A DNA stretch of 64,000 nucleotides from Apostichopus japonicus (Eukaryota; Echinodermata; Holothuroidea; Aspidochirotida; Stichopodidae). The translations under genes and the position numbers were made by a program. Each line of letters opens with the position of its first letter. Within the stretch, counting starts at the first letter, position 1. The notes beneath the pieces were generated by a model. That model did not search any database. It was given only the letters and a program-made list of their open reading frames with translations, and had not been told where the DNA came from. This document shows positions 27,884 through 42,800 of the stretch, piece by piece. The stretch is taken from the NCBI RefSeq assembly GCF_037975245.1, contig NC_092563.1:30779960-30843959 (forward strand), in the 5' to 3' direction.

Positions 27884-30800
27884 CTATGGTAAAAACGATG
27901 GTAAACAAAACGTCAAATAAAGATGTATGCTCTTTGATAGGACTCTCAATGTTTATTAACAAGAGCATCAATGATGCAGTATCTCAATACTGGAAGTTTT
28001 AATTTTGATTCCTAATTTCAAATCTTTGCTCTGTCTCTACAATTATCAATATCAATCATGGTACAACAAATACATAACTTGCATTTTTGCTACTTTGCCA
28101 CGAACAGTCTCTGCAGGTTACACTTTATCCTGCTAGTCTTGCCTTTAGCGCTCATTGCCTGTTAGTCGAAAGAACAACATTGCAAGGTTTAGTAATGTCA
28201 TAGAATACCTAAGAACTTGTTTTTTATGTGGTATCCTTCATCTTAGGTCAGTCTCTGTTGGACTTTTTGGTCATATAGTTTGACGTCAATGACAACAGCC
28301 AAATTAGAAGAGGTGAACAACTCGACCATATTCTTGATGCCTGCCTTGAGAGCTAGGCCTATTGACCTACTGTATGTTACTGTAGTGGTGACTACCATCA
28401 AAACTGTGTCCATTTCTAGATATCAAAACAACCCACGTTTTTCCATCTCAATTTTTTGGACATGAAGATTTCATGGATTTATGACTTGGAAAAAAATAAT
28501 GTAAAAGAAGATTACAGGTTTTTATATGCAAGTGATGGGTGGCCTCCTCTTCCCCTAATAGCCACCTCAGTTCCTCTCCATTTTGTTATTTTATTTTAAT
28601 TCTTTGTACATTTGATGTCAAACATTACAGGTTCAAAAGAAAGCTAAACATACTTCATATAACCTTATACATCTTATATCCTTATAAATAAAACATAACC
28701 TTATACAATTTTTATAGTCTCATAAAAGTTGTGATGCTATGGCCGGCTCCTCTTTTATACGTACCCATCAAACAAACTTACCCTGGTCCTTCCTAGGAAA
28801 AGCTGTCTGAACACCAGTACAATGCTAATGTGGCTATCACTGAAAGCCTAATAGGCCTAGGCTTATATATATATATTTTTTAAATGCACTAGGCCTACAG
28901 TAAGTAGCCTTCAGAAATACAAGAATGTGTATACGTAATTATACAAAATACATGAAGAGCAATCAAACAAACTTATCATGGCCCTTGCTCTGAAAAGCTA
29001 CCTGAACACCAGTACTATCCTTAAATGGAATTCAGCAGTACAGAATGTAATTAGCATGCAATACACTAACACCTCGCGTACCTAACTACACTACAGAAAT
29101 TGGTCGCGAGCGTAGCCATTTTCGTGTAGCTGTTATGAGTCATAGCCAATCTGCTACAAAACAGACTTGGGGCGGGGCTTAATCATCAAAAACGGGCCTT
29201 TTTACTAATAGTAGGGGCGGCAGCTCAGTGTTGTTTTAAGAAAGAAAAATCATTTAAACATCAAATAAAGCAAATAAAAGCCATAAAATGTCATATACAG
29301 GTAGTAAAATTCTTATTAATACCTACCTGTAAACAACAAATGAAAGTTTAAAATGTTAATAAAATATATAATACATAGGACCCTATCTTAGACGATACCA
29401 CTGTTGAAAGACAGTTCTATTCTATTCTCTTTCATAAAACATAAGTTTTGGAGCGTGTGCAAAACAGGTGTGCCAAAGTGTGTTTTCAGTCCAAATTGGC
29501 CTGATTTGGACATAAATCGGTGAAAAAGTCACAGAATGAGATACAATTCTGGAATAAAAAATAGTAACTTTTGTTGGTCTATATGATATATTCTTGCTCT
29601 GGAAATTCCAGAGAAAAAGAACTTTGTTTGAAGACGCTGAAAAATTTTTAAGAGAAGAGAGAGTCCCACTTACTGTTACAATATCTCTATACATGTAATG
29701 TATTGAGATAAAAACCATGTTAACACTTTAAACATAGCCCAGTGAGTGAGCTACTGCAGAAGTGGAGATACTATGTGCAAGATAAAACCCTGAAAAGACT
29801 CAAAGATTCTTCATCTTATTATAACTTGATGAAGTTGTTGGTCAACTGATGATGTTAATACATTCAGTTAAAATATGTTCAAACTTTTCATCCTCAAATT
29901 ACAAAAATATATATAGTCAGGATCATTTTATTTGGAATTTCAATTTTATTCTATCTGTCCACATGAAAAATCCTCTAAATGGAGAAAATAAATTTGTCAA
30001 GAAAATGAAAATTGTCATATAATCATCTGCAGTACAAATGTTGACTGATTGCGAAGATGGTGATTAATTTAAAAACAATTTTCAACCAATAGGGTTTCAC
30101 TTGTATATCACAAATGTGTTGACAAGGCAATGTATTTTTATTTGAACATTTTTACTTCTTTCCTTAGGATCAGAACATGGTGAATAATTTAATATTAAAA
30201 AATTCCCAGCTGGTGGCTTTAGAAGTTTTAAGGTAACTAAAGAAAATTTGACAGTTGGCCTTACCTCTTCAAGCTGAGAAACAAACGTTTCTTTTAGGCA
30301 GGCCATACGTTTGCCGTACTTGACCTTTGATGATGGAAGGTCATAATGAATAATGCATGAGGCATCTTGAAGTTCCAGATCCTCCACACAATCATCACTG
30401 ACAACTGCAGAGTAAAGTATTGTAAAAATTCAAACTTAAATACTGAAATAATGCAGAAATAATTACTAAACGATAACTTTAACAAAGTGGAAAATGCATA
30501 CAAGTGTTTTAAGTACAATGTGTATATCTTCATTCACTGATGCTAAATGATTTTTTCTATGATAATTAAAAGTCAATATTAGCAATTCCATTTTGTGTAA
30601 TAGCCTTTTCATATATCCCATTACAAAGTGTAAGCATACTTCTTATTGATGCTTCTCTCAAATTTTCCATGCATTCTCCTTCAACATTTAAAGTCCAATG
30701 GAGAATGGCAGCGCCATTTTGAATCGACAATTTCTAGCATCTTGCTAATCTTTGGTGGGAATATTACCCACCAATGTAATACAATTTTTTCTTACCCAGG

Positions 30801-33800
30801 AAAAGTTTGTTATTTTCCAATGTTAAATAATCAGGAAGTGTTAGCATCATGATATCATCAGTTTGTGGCTTCTTAGCTTAAATAAATAACTGTCGTTCAG
30901 GATAACTGCTATCATAACCACTTTGGTGCACCAGCCTACCACCGACCACAGGATTTTTAATAACAAACAAGCAAAACAGTCAAGACATGTTTAATAAACT
31001 GTAACTCATATAGAGTTATGAGAGTCAAATACACATGGGCAAGAAATGAAAAGATTGAATGGGGAAAACTGCTGGAATAATAAGGGAAAGTAAACTATTG
31101 CACTGTGAGAGAGATAAACTATGCACTAAGCTGTGTGTTGGGATAATTGAGGGTAAATCTGGATAAAAAGAGAACCCAATCTGTGCACAGTTAACTGAGT
31201 ATTGAATGTCAACCTGCAAATCAACTAAAAATACACCCGCTTTACCTAAAACAGGTTGCGAGTCGCTGCGATGACCAGTCTGCCATTCGTATCGTAAATC
31301 CTCTAATTGGTGAGAAAGCATCTCTCCAGCAGCTAGCAGGGTGAAACAGCTAGAACACTTCAAAATCTGAGGAATTAATAGAATTTTATACATTTTAGTC
31401 CATAAACAGTACTTCTGCTATTCGATTGCTAGGTACATGACTATTAAAGACAGATTTGCTATTACTGTCTACATGTCGCATATGGAATCTGTAAGCACTG
31501 CAGAGAAATGGAAATAAAAAAACTACTAATATGGAAATTTTCACACAAATTGATATTTATCAAGATAAAACCAATAGGCAGTTCATGTTTAGTCACATTT
31601 CAGATTGAGGGGGCACATTTGTATTGCACTGTTGCCTAGTTTGATATAAGTAGTTACATATGATGAATTACACCAGGCCATATTACTATTTCCTTTTCCA
31701 CTTGAAGTTAAACAAGATGGAAATACCTTCCTGATATCTCGAGCAGTTTCCTTGGTTGAAGTAAACACCATCACTTTCCCAGTTTCATTCAGACCCGACG
31801 TCAGTTTCTCAAGAAGAATGTTGACCCTCTTTGATGGATGGATTAAGACTGCTTTCTGCTCCAAAGAGAAATAGGATTGGTAAAGCATTCTTATCTTCAG
31901 TGATTCTACATGACTTTCCATCAAATTTCAAATAGGAAACTCTGCTTTCTGAATTGGCCAAACAGAACTGATTGATGTATCAAACTTGAACAGTCCTAAG
32001 TCATCCTTTATTTGACCTGAAATTAATTTTTGAAATTTTTATAGAATCTCACAAACCATGAAACATCTGTTTACACATATATTACTTTCTGGATTGTTGG
32101 TGTTTGTATGTTTTGAAAGGTGCAAGAACATCCCAGTGCATGTTTTGATTGCACTTGTAACTACAGCCCTACTTTATTTTGGGTATTTTATTACACCACT
32201 TTGTAGTTTCTTCTCACTAATTAAGCTCATGTGAACTTAATCTTATGTATATCATGTTCACTATAATAACAGCTTTAGTTGGTTAAAAATACAAAATCCC
32301 CATATATAATTAAGCACTGTAGATGTCACTGACTTGGACAAAAGATTACATAGACCCCAGCAGCCAGCTACTAACCTGATGTACACGACTGTAAACAGCC
32401 ATTTCAAGGCAATCTGTGATAATCAAGAGTGGATCTGTTAGATACGTCCGCAAGTAAGATCCCATAGCTATAGTCCACTTGTTTGAGAACACCATCAACT
32501 GACGCAAACTGTTACGCTTAGGAGTTACTCTCAGTATAGTCCTGAACTTGACCATGAATTCTTTTGTCTACCAGTAAAAAGACATGGGCCACAAAAAAAA
32601 AATGAGTTTACAATGAGCAAGTACTCATCGATGGCTTTGGGAGAATATAAGACAGTTAAAAAAATGTCTTCATCACTGTAGAAATAGTTCTTGAAGAATG
32701 GACTTGATGTTAGAAGGAAAACAAAACTACCTTTTCATGAGCAAACTCTACACTGTAGGCATAACCCGGAGGAGTGAAAATTATATAATTACCAGTAAAT
32801 AACACCATTTGAGCCAAAGACCAACACACCAATAACAATCACACAAAAAAACAAAAACAAAGTTCATAACATTCATTCACAACAACAGAACTAGATACTT
32901 ATGACAATTTAGTGGCAGTGGAATGACAAAAGTAATTTATTTATTAAAACATAAATTAAGATTAAAATATAACCTAAACGACATCGTTAGCGTACTTACA
33001 GCCTCTAGGTGATGTTCAAATACATTGTCTGCATCATCAATAACCTGAAACAAAATAAAATAAATTTGACATAGACTGACTGAAGCAAGAACAAATATTT
33101 TTAGTAGTTCTTTCTTCTGGTATTTGCATTTCTGTTAAAATTTGTGATCTGATTAATATCCATCCACCAGGATGTTTTCTTAATAAAATATGAAACTTTT
33201 AAGACCAATCTGTTTCTTCTTTTCGTTGGGTCTTGCATCTTCAGCATACACTACAAGATATGACTTTACAGCACTGTATACTTAGAAATGAGTTTTAGCA
33301 ATATTTGAAGTATATTGGCATGTTAATGTTCATATAATTTGTATGGTCATTTGTGTTTAATCTGTTGCCATAGTGACAGACTGATCAATGCTGTCTTCCA
33401 CTGGGTTTTGATACCATCCCAGAGATCCTTTCTTCCCTTTTGTCTCACCATAGAAATCCCTTAAAAATATCTATGCATAATCATTACATTACACAAAACA
33501 ATATATATATGGAGAACTAATGAAAGCTGATCAATGACAACAAAGTAAATATCTTCAGACTTTTCACTTTACCAAATGAAAAAGTCTGTTCAGATTCACA
33601 TGATTTGATACCACTAGCCGAAGAATACAAGGCAGTGTTCCTATGACGATGGGTGCACCATTCACCAGCTGAATCTGCAGAGGTTGAATTAAGATTGAAA
33701 ACATGATTTAAAATTAATTTACAGTTATTGCTTCCAACCAAACTCACCACTGCTGTCAGTCTGTACATGATCAGACAGTGAATCACAAGGATGTGCACAA

Positions 33801-36800
33801 GTGAATACTTATTTAATCACAGTAATTGTTAAACAAAGTTGACACATAATATATATCATCAAATTTCACAACCTTACTATGTAACAACTTCTGGAAGTGA
33901 TAAAAGTAGTTTATCAAATAAAAAGATCAATCATGAAGTTCCCATTAATAACACTGGGAGAAACTACTACACTTTCTCTGATAAGTGTCTTTGCTGACTA
34001 TCAGTGACTTCAGATGCACAAACTAGATATAACTTGTTAAAACAGAAAGACCGGTCACCGAGTGGTGCCCATCCACTTAATCCAAATATACTCTGGAAGA
34101 TTACTACTACAAATGGTTGACCAGATTTGTGAATGCTTTGCTAATATCAGTGACATCAGAAGAGTGAAAAACTGGATTCAAGGTGATAACACAGAAAGAT
34201 CCAACAACCAATTCCTTTCGTCATATTGCTGTGGGAGATACAATGCATGGGATTTACTGTACAATTCATCTTGTTTTATACTTACCTTCTGTTCTTCCTC
34301 TGACCCACCTCTGTGCAGCAAAATTGCTCTCAATCTGTCATTGGTGTTGTTTGCATTCAGACAAAGGCACTGCTGGTAAATACTCAAAGCCTTCTGCCAG
34401 CTAGATGTGATTACAAGAGAGGTAGGCTGGTGGGAAAAAAAAAAAAAAAAAGTCCAAAGAATGAAATTTATTACATATTCTGAAACTCTGTTCCATATTG
34501 TAGACTACGTTATTTTCAGGACGAAAAAACTGAAGTGAACCGTGAAGTTAAAGTGCATCTGATGAAACCAAAAGAAATTTATTGAAAGATTTTTTTGTGT
34601 TACATATGACTGGTTGATTGAAATTCATGTTACGCTGCACCTGATGACCAAGGTGTGCAAGAATAACATATGTGACTTTATCTTCACAAATTTAACAACC
34701 ACCTTTTCAGGGCTATTGTAGGACCAATTACTTCACCTTATTATGACAGTTAGGCTTAATTGTAAGGATATATCTGATTGTGAGTACATTTCCATTAATT
34801 AAAGAACACACTTCTTATGCATTTATCCTTTCCTAAGGACATTTCTTTGGCGAGAGTGTGGATACTTGGGTGCACAGTTTATTTAATCTACTTATAAATA
34901 CTTACATGAGTTCAGCACTTCGGTACATAGGACGTGAGGTTGTGGAAGAGGGTAGGAGGCTACAAACTACCCTTTGTCCAGCTGGTGGTTGCATTATTAT
35001 ATATTCTACTAGCACAAGACATGCAGATATGGTGTCATTACATTCAATGACCAACCCTATCCAAAACTCTGAGTGGAAGAGTTATGGAGGAGTGGGGGCG
35101 GGAAGGGAAAAGGGTAGGGTAGGGTAAACTAACCCCATGTCCTGCTGGTAGTTCTGTGTAGGATGACTGCATCATTTCAGATATTACTGGCACTAGGTAT
35201 GCAAATGCTATATTCTGGTCTTTCGGGGAAACTGCCATTATGTCTCTGCCTCTAGATATGGCTGGCCAACATGCACTTTGGACAAGAGTAACCCCTGTAT
35301 ATCCGAACTTAGAAAGGCACTGGAATAAAAGAACATATGATACAATGTAAATCTTACTTTAGGTGGTTTCATCGATGAGAAGCTATCACAAATTTCACAA
35401 AGAAATGTTTCATTTACTTAAAAGCTATCACAAGCAACATTATACACAAAAGTTTACTTTCTTGATGTAAACCAGTGCTGGTGTCAAGTGGATGAAAGTA
35501 ATGGCATTATAAGCAACAAGACCTAGCATCTAGGGGGGTGTAGGGTGTCTTCCAATGGTTAAATAAAAGCCCACTGTAAATTGGATAGCCACTTGACATG
35601 AACAGTGGCATCTCCCACATGCACAAGAAGCTAGATTTATTATCATGATTAAATAACTGCCTATTCAGATGAAACTTAAATTTTGGTTATCTTGAGAGGA
35701 AAGGTAAGGAGCTGGTGAAATAACGAGACTTGTTCTTACATGTTTGAGTTTCTCAGGGAATGGACTACACTTGACATCCAGTATAAGCTTTGGTGGCCGT
35801 TCTCCGTGAATTAAGACCTTCCTCAAGATTGGCGCAGGGGTTGCAGATGCAGATGTTGCAGTTTTCTCTTTAATAGACAGAAGTTGCTTGCTTAAACTAG
35901 TGGAGAGAAGAGAGGGAAGTCACAGCAAAAAATATACAATGACAACACAGTGACTATCATTTTCAAACCACATTACAAGAGTTTCATTGGATCAACTATA
36001 ATGGTATCCATGGAAACAAATCCAAACTTGAATATAGATTGAAATATAAAACAAAACAATAAGATGAGTCACTAACTATTACTTTGTTGCCTGATAAAAA
36101 TGCTTATTAACAGATTTGTAAATAACAGGAGAAATGATTATTGTAACCCCCCACCCCCAACCACGCTCACTATCATTAGATTCACTAACCCAAACATTCA
36201 TGCCCCCTGATTACAAATGTTCACTTTCTTACCTGGCCTGTACCTTTGTACTTGAGAGTAAGAATGGAGCCCTCTGCTCTGGTAGACCACTGGTGGAGGA
36301 GACTCCTGCAGGTATGCTAGAAGTCCTTATGGGATCATCTTGAGAACTGTACCCCTCTTCCGATCCAGACATTGTATTAGCAGATCGAGCTTGAGGCTTT
36401 TCCGTACTTGACTCACTCATGTTACCATCTGATTGGTCAGATTGCCATTCAGTCTTTGGAAACTGTCCCATCCTTGGGATACCTAACCCAGATAATGGTG
36501 TTAACCCAAGACCAGTCCTTGCACCTCCCTCTGAACTTCGTTCTAGGGAATTTTGCAGACGCTTCAATCTCTCTATTGGAGATATGGCGGGCTTTGATGG
36601 AATTCTTGTTGGAGGCTCAACACCTCCCTCTGCAGGTTTGTGTGAGGCAGATTCACTGTTATCAGGAGATGGTGCTAAAGGCATCTCCTCACAGCTCACG
36701 GTTGCTTCAGGTATGTCTGTATACAAAAATATCAAACTAATTTGAGGTATGCTATCAAAAAGGTTGTTTGTGATACAGGTATCAAATATTAGGTTACAGT

Positions 36801-39800
36801 AAAAGATGAAGACAAAGTTAATTTTTTGTGGGGGAGGGGGGGGAGGGGAAATAATCAAGGCTAAATATCAAAACATCAAAGCATAACCCATTAATGCCAA
36901 AAATATGTAAAATGTAGAAAACCTGATCAAATTATAAAGAAAGCTTTAAGGTGGAAAATGCACCTTTATGCAAATAAGATGTTTACATTTAAAAGCATGA
37001 CATCATATGATTGGCAGATACATGACTACAAGCCTTGTAGATTAGTATTACATTACTGTAGAAGATCAGTATTAGCCCTAAATATGCTAGAAAGTCAAAT
37101 AAATGGTCACTCATAATCAAGCTCCACCAAGCATCTTATTGCCACCCTCTAGACATTTCACTCACTGAGACAACGTATTGTTCTGATTCTTTTCACTGTC
37201 TGGGAAGAAGACTTCTCTCATAGCTTCACTGATCACGTCAAGCAACTTTACTAGGTCATTTACTTAGCTAGTTAAGGTCTCATTTCAACTAATGAAATCA
37301 AACTGGCAAATTCTGAACTTGATGTGATAAACCTACTCACCATTGAGTCTCTTGGCAAACATCTTTTCTACGAGAATGTCATTCACGTTCAGCTAAAAAA
37401 GATGGGACAGAAACATGCATTGCATAGCAGCATTTAAAGAGATCACATGACAAGAATGGTAACAATTCAACCTAGCATTAATCAACAAAGAAAGCTTGTG
37501 GAACCATAAGGAAACCTGGTTAATATTTTACTTGTATTTTATTTTCTTTAATAACTTTATTTCTATTTTATCATTATAATGTATGGAACTTTAGTAGAAT
37601 AAATTCTCATTTCATTTATGTCATCCAACTAGCATCTGGTTTTAATCTTAGCAATTTTGCTGAAATGGAATAAATGTTCTCCTTAGAATTATTTTAATAC
37701 TCTTGATTTTATTATATTCATTCTTGTGTGAGTGTTTTAAATCCCCAGAATGTTGCAAGTAGTCGCCCTATTCCAGTTGGGAGGTGCAACTTGTAATTTG
37801 CCAGAACCTTAAGAAATTGCCTGTTTTGTTTGGAGACTAAAGACCAACTTTGCCATGTATCATGCTTTATACTGGTGAAATATCTGAAGACTGATATTTA
37901 TGACAAGAAATTGGGCAAATTAAAGATTGAAATTCACATATTATTCAAATACATTATGATAATACTTCATAAGAATTTCATTTATCACTTTAATACTTCA
38001 TGAGAATTTCCATGGCATTTTGCAATTAAAAGTACTGATAAAAATAATTGGAATTATTCTGATACCCTCATTCATTAAATTTTACCACTATCACTATGCC
38101 GCCCAACATACACTAATACTGTCTTGACAGAAACTGTCAGACTGTGATAACCAAACTTTTAATATGATATAAATCTAATAGAATGAAAATTCTGCAAAAA
38201 TTCTACACTTACTAATTCTCCCTGGTGTTTGGCAAATAGTGTTACGTGTTTCACTTGATCGGCATCAATGTGCTTCACATGACATTGCAAAGGTTTACCT
38301 GATGAAGAAATGGAACCCATAATGATTTGTAAAATGAGAAATAAATTAATCAATCAATTAAAGTCAGTAGAAACAAAAGAAACAGTAACTAAAGAAGAAA
38401 TGAAGTACAAGGGCCAGTGGTGGATCCAGGATATCACAGAGGAGGGGTTGTGGCCCTAGGGTCATTGAAGACAACTCCCCATGTAGGGGGTTCTGGGGTC
38501 ATCTTGCCCCATAAAATATTAAAGCTGTGGTAATAAATATTTTAACACTTTTTGTGAGATTGAAAAGGAGAGGGTGAACTCCCCCACCCCCCCGCCCCCC
38601 AGATCTGCACCTGACAGCTGTTACTAACAGCAGGATTCTTCCTTCATAGTTCAGTTGCTGCTTAAAGGAAGCTACTCTGGGTTGCTTTACAAAAATTGTT
38701 ACTGTTTTTTTTACTCTCAAATCACTTAAAATGTAGATCATTACCTTGGCCAGTCAAGTGTCATCTCAAACAATGGAGTGACAGTTGATATTGTCAAAAA
38801 AATATCTATGTTGCTTTTCTTCATGTGGTTTCTACTTATAGAGAGACTTGTTGGGATGAAACGTTTGATGAAATGTTGAATGTTTGATAATGAATGTTTG
38901 ATGAAATGAAATGTTTGATGCAATGTTGTGATGAAGTGTTTGGATGAAATGGGACAAAATGTTGAAATCAATCAATGCTTGATCACAAAATATCATCTTC
39001 ATGAAAGTTTGTGGGAGTGATCTATTACAATCTAATAAAATAACCCAAATGCAAGACATGCTAGAAAATGAAATGCAGACTGTACTTTATAAAACTGATG
39101 AAGGGATGCACAGACCTGCCCAGTGGTCATATTAAAATGGTAAACTGATGAAGGGATGCACAGACCTGCCCAGTGGTCATATTAAAATGGTAAACTGATG
39201 AAGGGATGCACAGACCTGCCCAGTGGTCATATTAAAATGGTAAACTGATGAAGGGATGCACAGACCTGCCCAGTGGTCATATTAAAATGGTAAACTGATG
39301 AAGGGATGCACAGACCTGCCCAGTGGTCATATTAAAATGGTAAACTGATGAAGGGATGCACAGACCTGCCCAGTGGTCATATTAAAATGGTAAACTGATG
39401 AAGGGATGCACAGACCTGCCCAGTGGTCATATTAAAATGGTAAACTGATGAAGGGATGCACAGACCTGCCCAGTGGTCATATTAAAATGGTAAACTGATG
39501 AAGGGATGCACAGACCTGCCCAGTGGTCATATTAAACTGGTAAACTGATGAAGGGATGCACAGACCTGCCCAGTGGTCATATTAAAATGGTAAACTGATG
39601 AAGGGATGCACAGACCTGCCCAGTGGTCATATTAAAATGGTAAACTGATGAAGGGATGCACAGACCTGCCCAGTGGTCATATTAAAATGGTAAACTGATG
39701 AAGGGATGCACAGACCTGCCCAGTGGTCATATTAAAATGGTAAACTGATGAAGGGATGCACAGACCTGCCCAGTGGTCATATTAAAATGGTAGTCTGTTC

Positions 39801-42800
39801 TTTACAATTTCAGATTTACACAGAATTCCTTTCTGCATGATTTTGTTTGAAGATGCAAGTAGTATACGGAACTGGATTTAAAGGTGAAATTGCAAATTTT
39901 ATGTGGAAAGTGATTTAAATCAGGTTGGACTGAAAAGGCAAGAAATCTGTACAGATTTAGGATATCTGTTTGTAGATAAATAAATAATTAGTCTGTACTC
40001 ATAGCAAACAATGGAAGGATGGACAGCAATTGCGATTGGGGCTGTCATTCATGTCCACTTATGAATTCATCCTATGGACACCACGTCCCTTTCTTGATAA
40101 TCACAAGACAACACAATTTTAACAAAATATTACCTTTGATTAACTTTCCAAAATATTCAACAGCAGCTGTATCATATTTAACAGTTGGTCTGGATAAGGA
40201 AATGAAAATATTGCATAAAAGTTTAAGAGGTAGACAACCATACCTCCAGAATCTTTTCCAAAGTAAGCATATATCAGACAAGAAAGTCACACACAGAATG
40301 TCAAAATGTACAATGTTTTTCTCTCTTTTCTCTTTTTGCTGTACCTCCATCAAATATAACAATTGTTTAACCTGGTATAACTATTACAGGTAGTTTGTAC
40401 TTATAAACTAATAAATGAAGCTGATAATTCTGGCAATTCATATTTACAATTAGCATCACTTACCTGTCCCCACTATACATTCATACTCCCATCAATCAAG
40501 TCGACTTAAACTTTTTCTCAGTTTTCTGAGTTCACACTGAAAAAGTTTGTAATACTTCTCAATCCAAACGATGCCATAACAATGTAATTCAATATCTTCA
40601 AATAATTTAAAACTAAACCATTTTGTTTTAGATTTGACCAATTTGCTCTTTGTATTTGATTAATACTGATACTGATATGAAAGTGGATGGATTACGAAAT
40701 GTTGCCAATCAAATTTCATTCATTTATCACTCACCGATTAATATCCAGATGGGTATTTCCAATTGATCAACAATGTTTGATCAATGTTTGACTAGACTCG
40801 AAGAACTTCCTTAAGCTAACTAAATATTGAATGCTTCACACCATTTTGGAGTTTTTATTAACTGTTGATTCCAGCTTAGTTAAAGGCAAACTATTCAGGA
40901 CAAAAGGGTATAGGAGGCTAGGCTTTTAAACACTTACCTCATTTCTGCACCATCAATGAATGATACCGACATGGTAATAGGCTGTATACAATGAAGGGTA
41001 AATTCCTGGACTTGTGGAGGAATCTTACGGAAATGATCTGGGATTTCTCTCATTCTGTGACAAAGAGGAAACAATCAATTAAGACTGTAAATTCCACAAA
41101 AAAAAACATGAATTAGTTTTGTTAAGTCTCAAAGTGGAGGTGCCAACAAAAGAGGGTTGAATTTCTACAAAACATCTTTTACATCAGCAAATAAACCAGT
41201 AGATGGTGGAAAGAACGGGAAGGCATTTAATTCCCTAATAATCCCATGTATGCCAGTAAGCATTATAAGCCACACTACAGTATCTCATCTTATTTTGTAT
41301 TAAGCAACACTGAAGCTCATTGTGACCTGATATATGGTGTACTCATACTAAATATGGACTTCAAATTATCCTTCAAAAATAATCTTGATGAAGATTACTA
41401 ACATCAAAAACCATTTGACTTCACTTTGCTTGAATGTCAGGTTGTGAAAATGGTATGAATACCTCACTGCATTATATCACACACTCTGCACATCCTGGAC
41501 TTTAGAAATGTACAGAAGATTTGTTTCAAATATACATGTCAATATCGCAACAGTTACAAACATCAACTCCTGACTCGACAAAATCTAAAAAACCAGAAAT
41601 AAGGTCTCCCTATTTCCTTTTAAAAACAAGAAAAGAAAAAGAACAAGGGTTTTGACCTATTTATTTACATGGTAATTAGTTAAATTAATATCCAAATTAA
41701 CATACTGGCTGTGAGGTACTAATATTGTGTCTGCACGGTCCACCAGGTAGCAACACGACTTTGATCCACTTGTTGTACGAAGGACTGTCTCCACGGTGCA
41801 ACGATACCAGTGGGACTCGTGCCCCTCTTTCCGTTTTACCAAATACATCTAAAGCAATGAGAAAAATACAACCAACCAAAATAATAAAATAGAAAATGTG
41901 TTGCACATGCAAATACAATCTACCAATGCCAACAAAAAGAGAAACAATATTTCAGATGGTTATCACCTTTTATTGTTCATTTCGTCTGCAAACCTCAATC
42001 ATATACGATATAATCAAATGGTTCCAAAGTTTTAAGTTTCTACATGCATGTTATTCAGGCCTGTGGTCATGATAATTCTGAAGAAAACAGCAACACAACT
42101 TTGTAAACTTTTACCAAAAGGCATCTTTGTAGTTTACAAAAGTTGCACATATCGTAGTTCTTGAATGCTGGCAGGGTTTATGTTAAGACCAAGATATGAA
42201 AACCAAACTGAAATTGCAGGACTCATGAGTGCTCAGTAACACTGCTGAGTTATCTTTCCTACCTGTCCTTTTAAAGGTGACAGAACGTGGATATCGACAT
42301 ACTGGCTGGAATTACAAATGTTCTGTATCTCTTGGTCCATTCTCTGAAACTCTTGCATATCTGAGGACATCTGTGATCCAGGTATCTCCCTTGCTTTAAA
42401 GGACCCCGGGGAGTCAACCTGTGAAGGAAAAGGAGTAGGTTGTATTATGATATATACAAAAAAAAAATCAGTAGTCCAATGGTTTCTTAAATACCTTTAT
42501 TGTATTAATATTGAGGTAGTCAGGGCCAGAAAAAAATCTATTGTACCAATGGCTTTTACTATAGGTTCTCCTCATTTTGCAAGAGACATGATGAGGTCTC
42601 TCTTAAGAAAGGGAGCCTACAAAGGTGGTAATGAATTTTGTTATACTGTTAGTGACCTATGAATGAATCAACGTTTCATATTTTCTATTTCTCTTTTAGT
42701 CTTTGAAGACATTGCAAGACAGGACGCTGCACTACAGGTGCCTTTTTAAATTTATATTTTGCAAATACTCTGTTTAATTTTACTCATACAAGTTTAATAC

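Noticed and set aside
28280-28465. Possible extra exon in TDRD12 intron 17
   Set aside because: It is on the plus strand, with no similarity to TDRD12, and exons 17 and 18 already join in phase 0 with family-like continuity.
29100-29240. Possible transposon end near gcgagcgtagccattttcg
   Set aside because: It resembles the gcgtagcca motif of the hAT-like elements, but no partner end or duplication was found.
35044-35238. Continuous reading beyond exon 10 into VSLPYPTLFPS
   Set aside because: The gttagt donor at 35133 joins exactly to the PTSLVIT exon that matches the family. The extension is G/C-tract intron sequence.
36408-36745. Two plus-strand open frames of 108-110 codons
   Set aside because: They are antisense shadows of the long TDRD12 linker exon 8.
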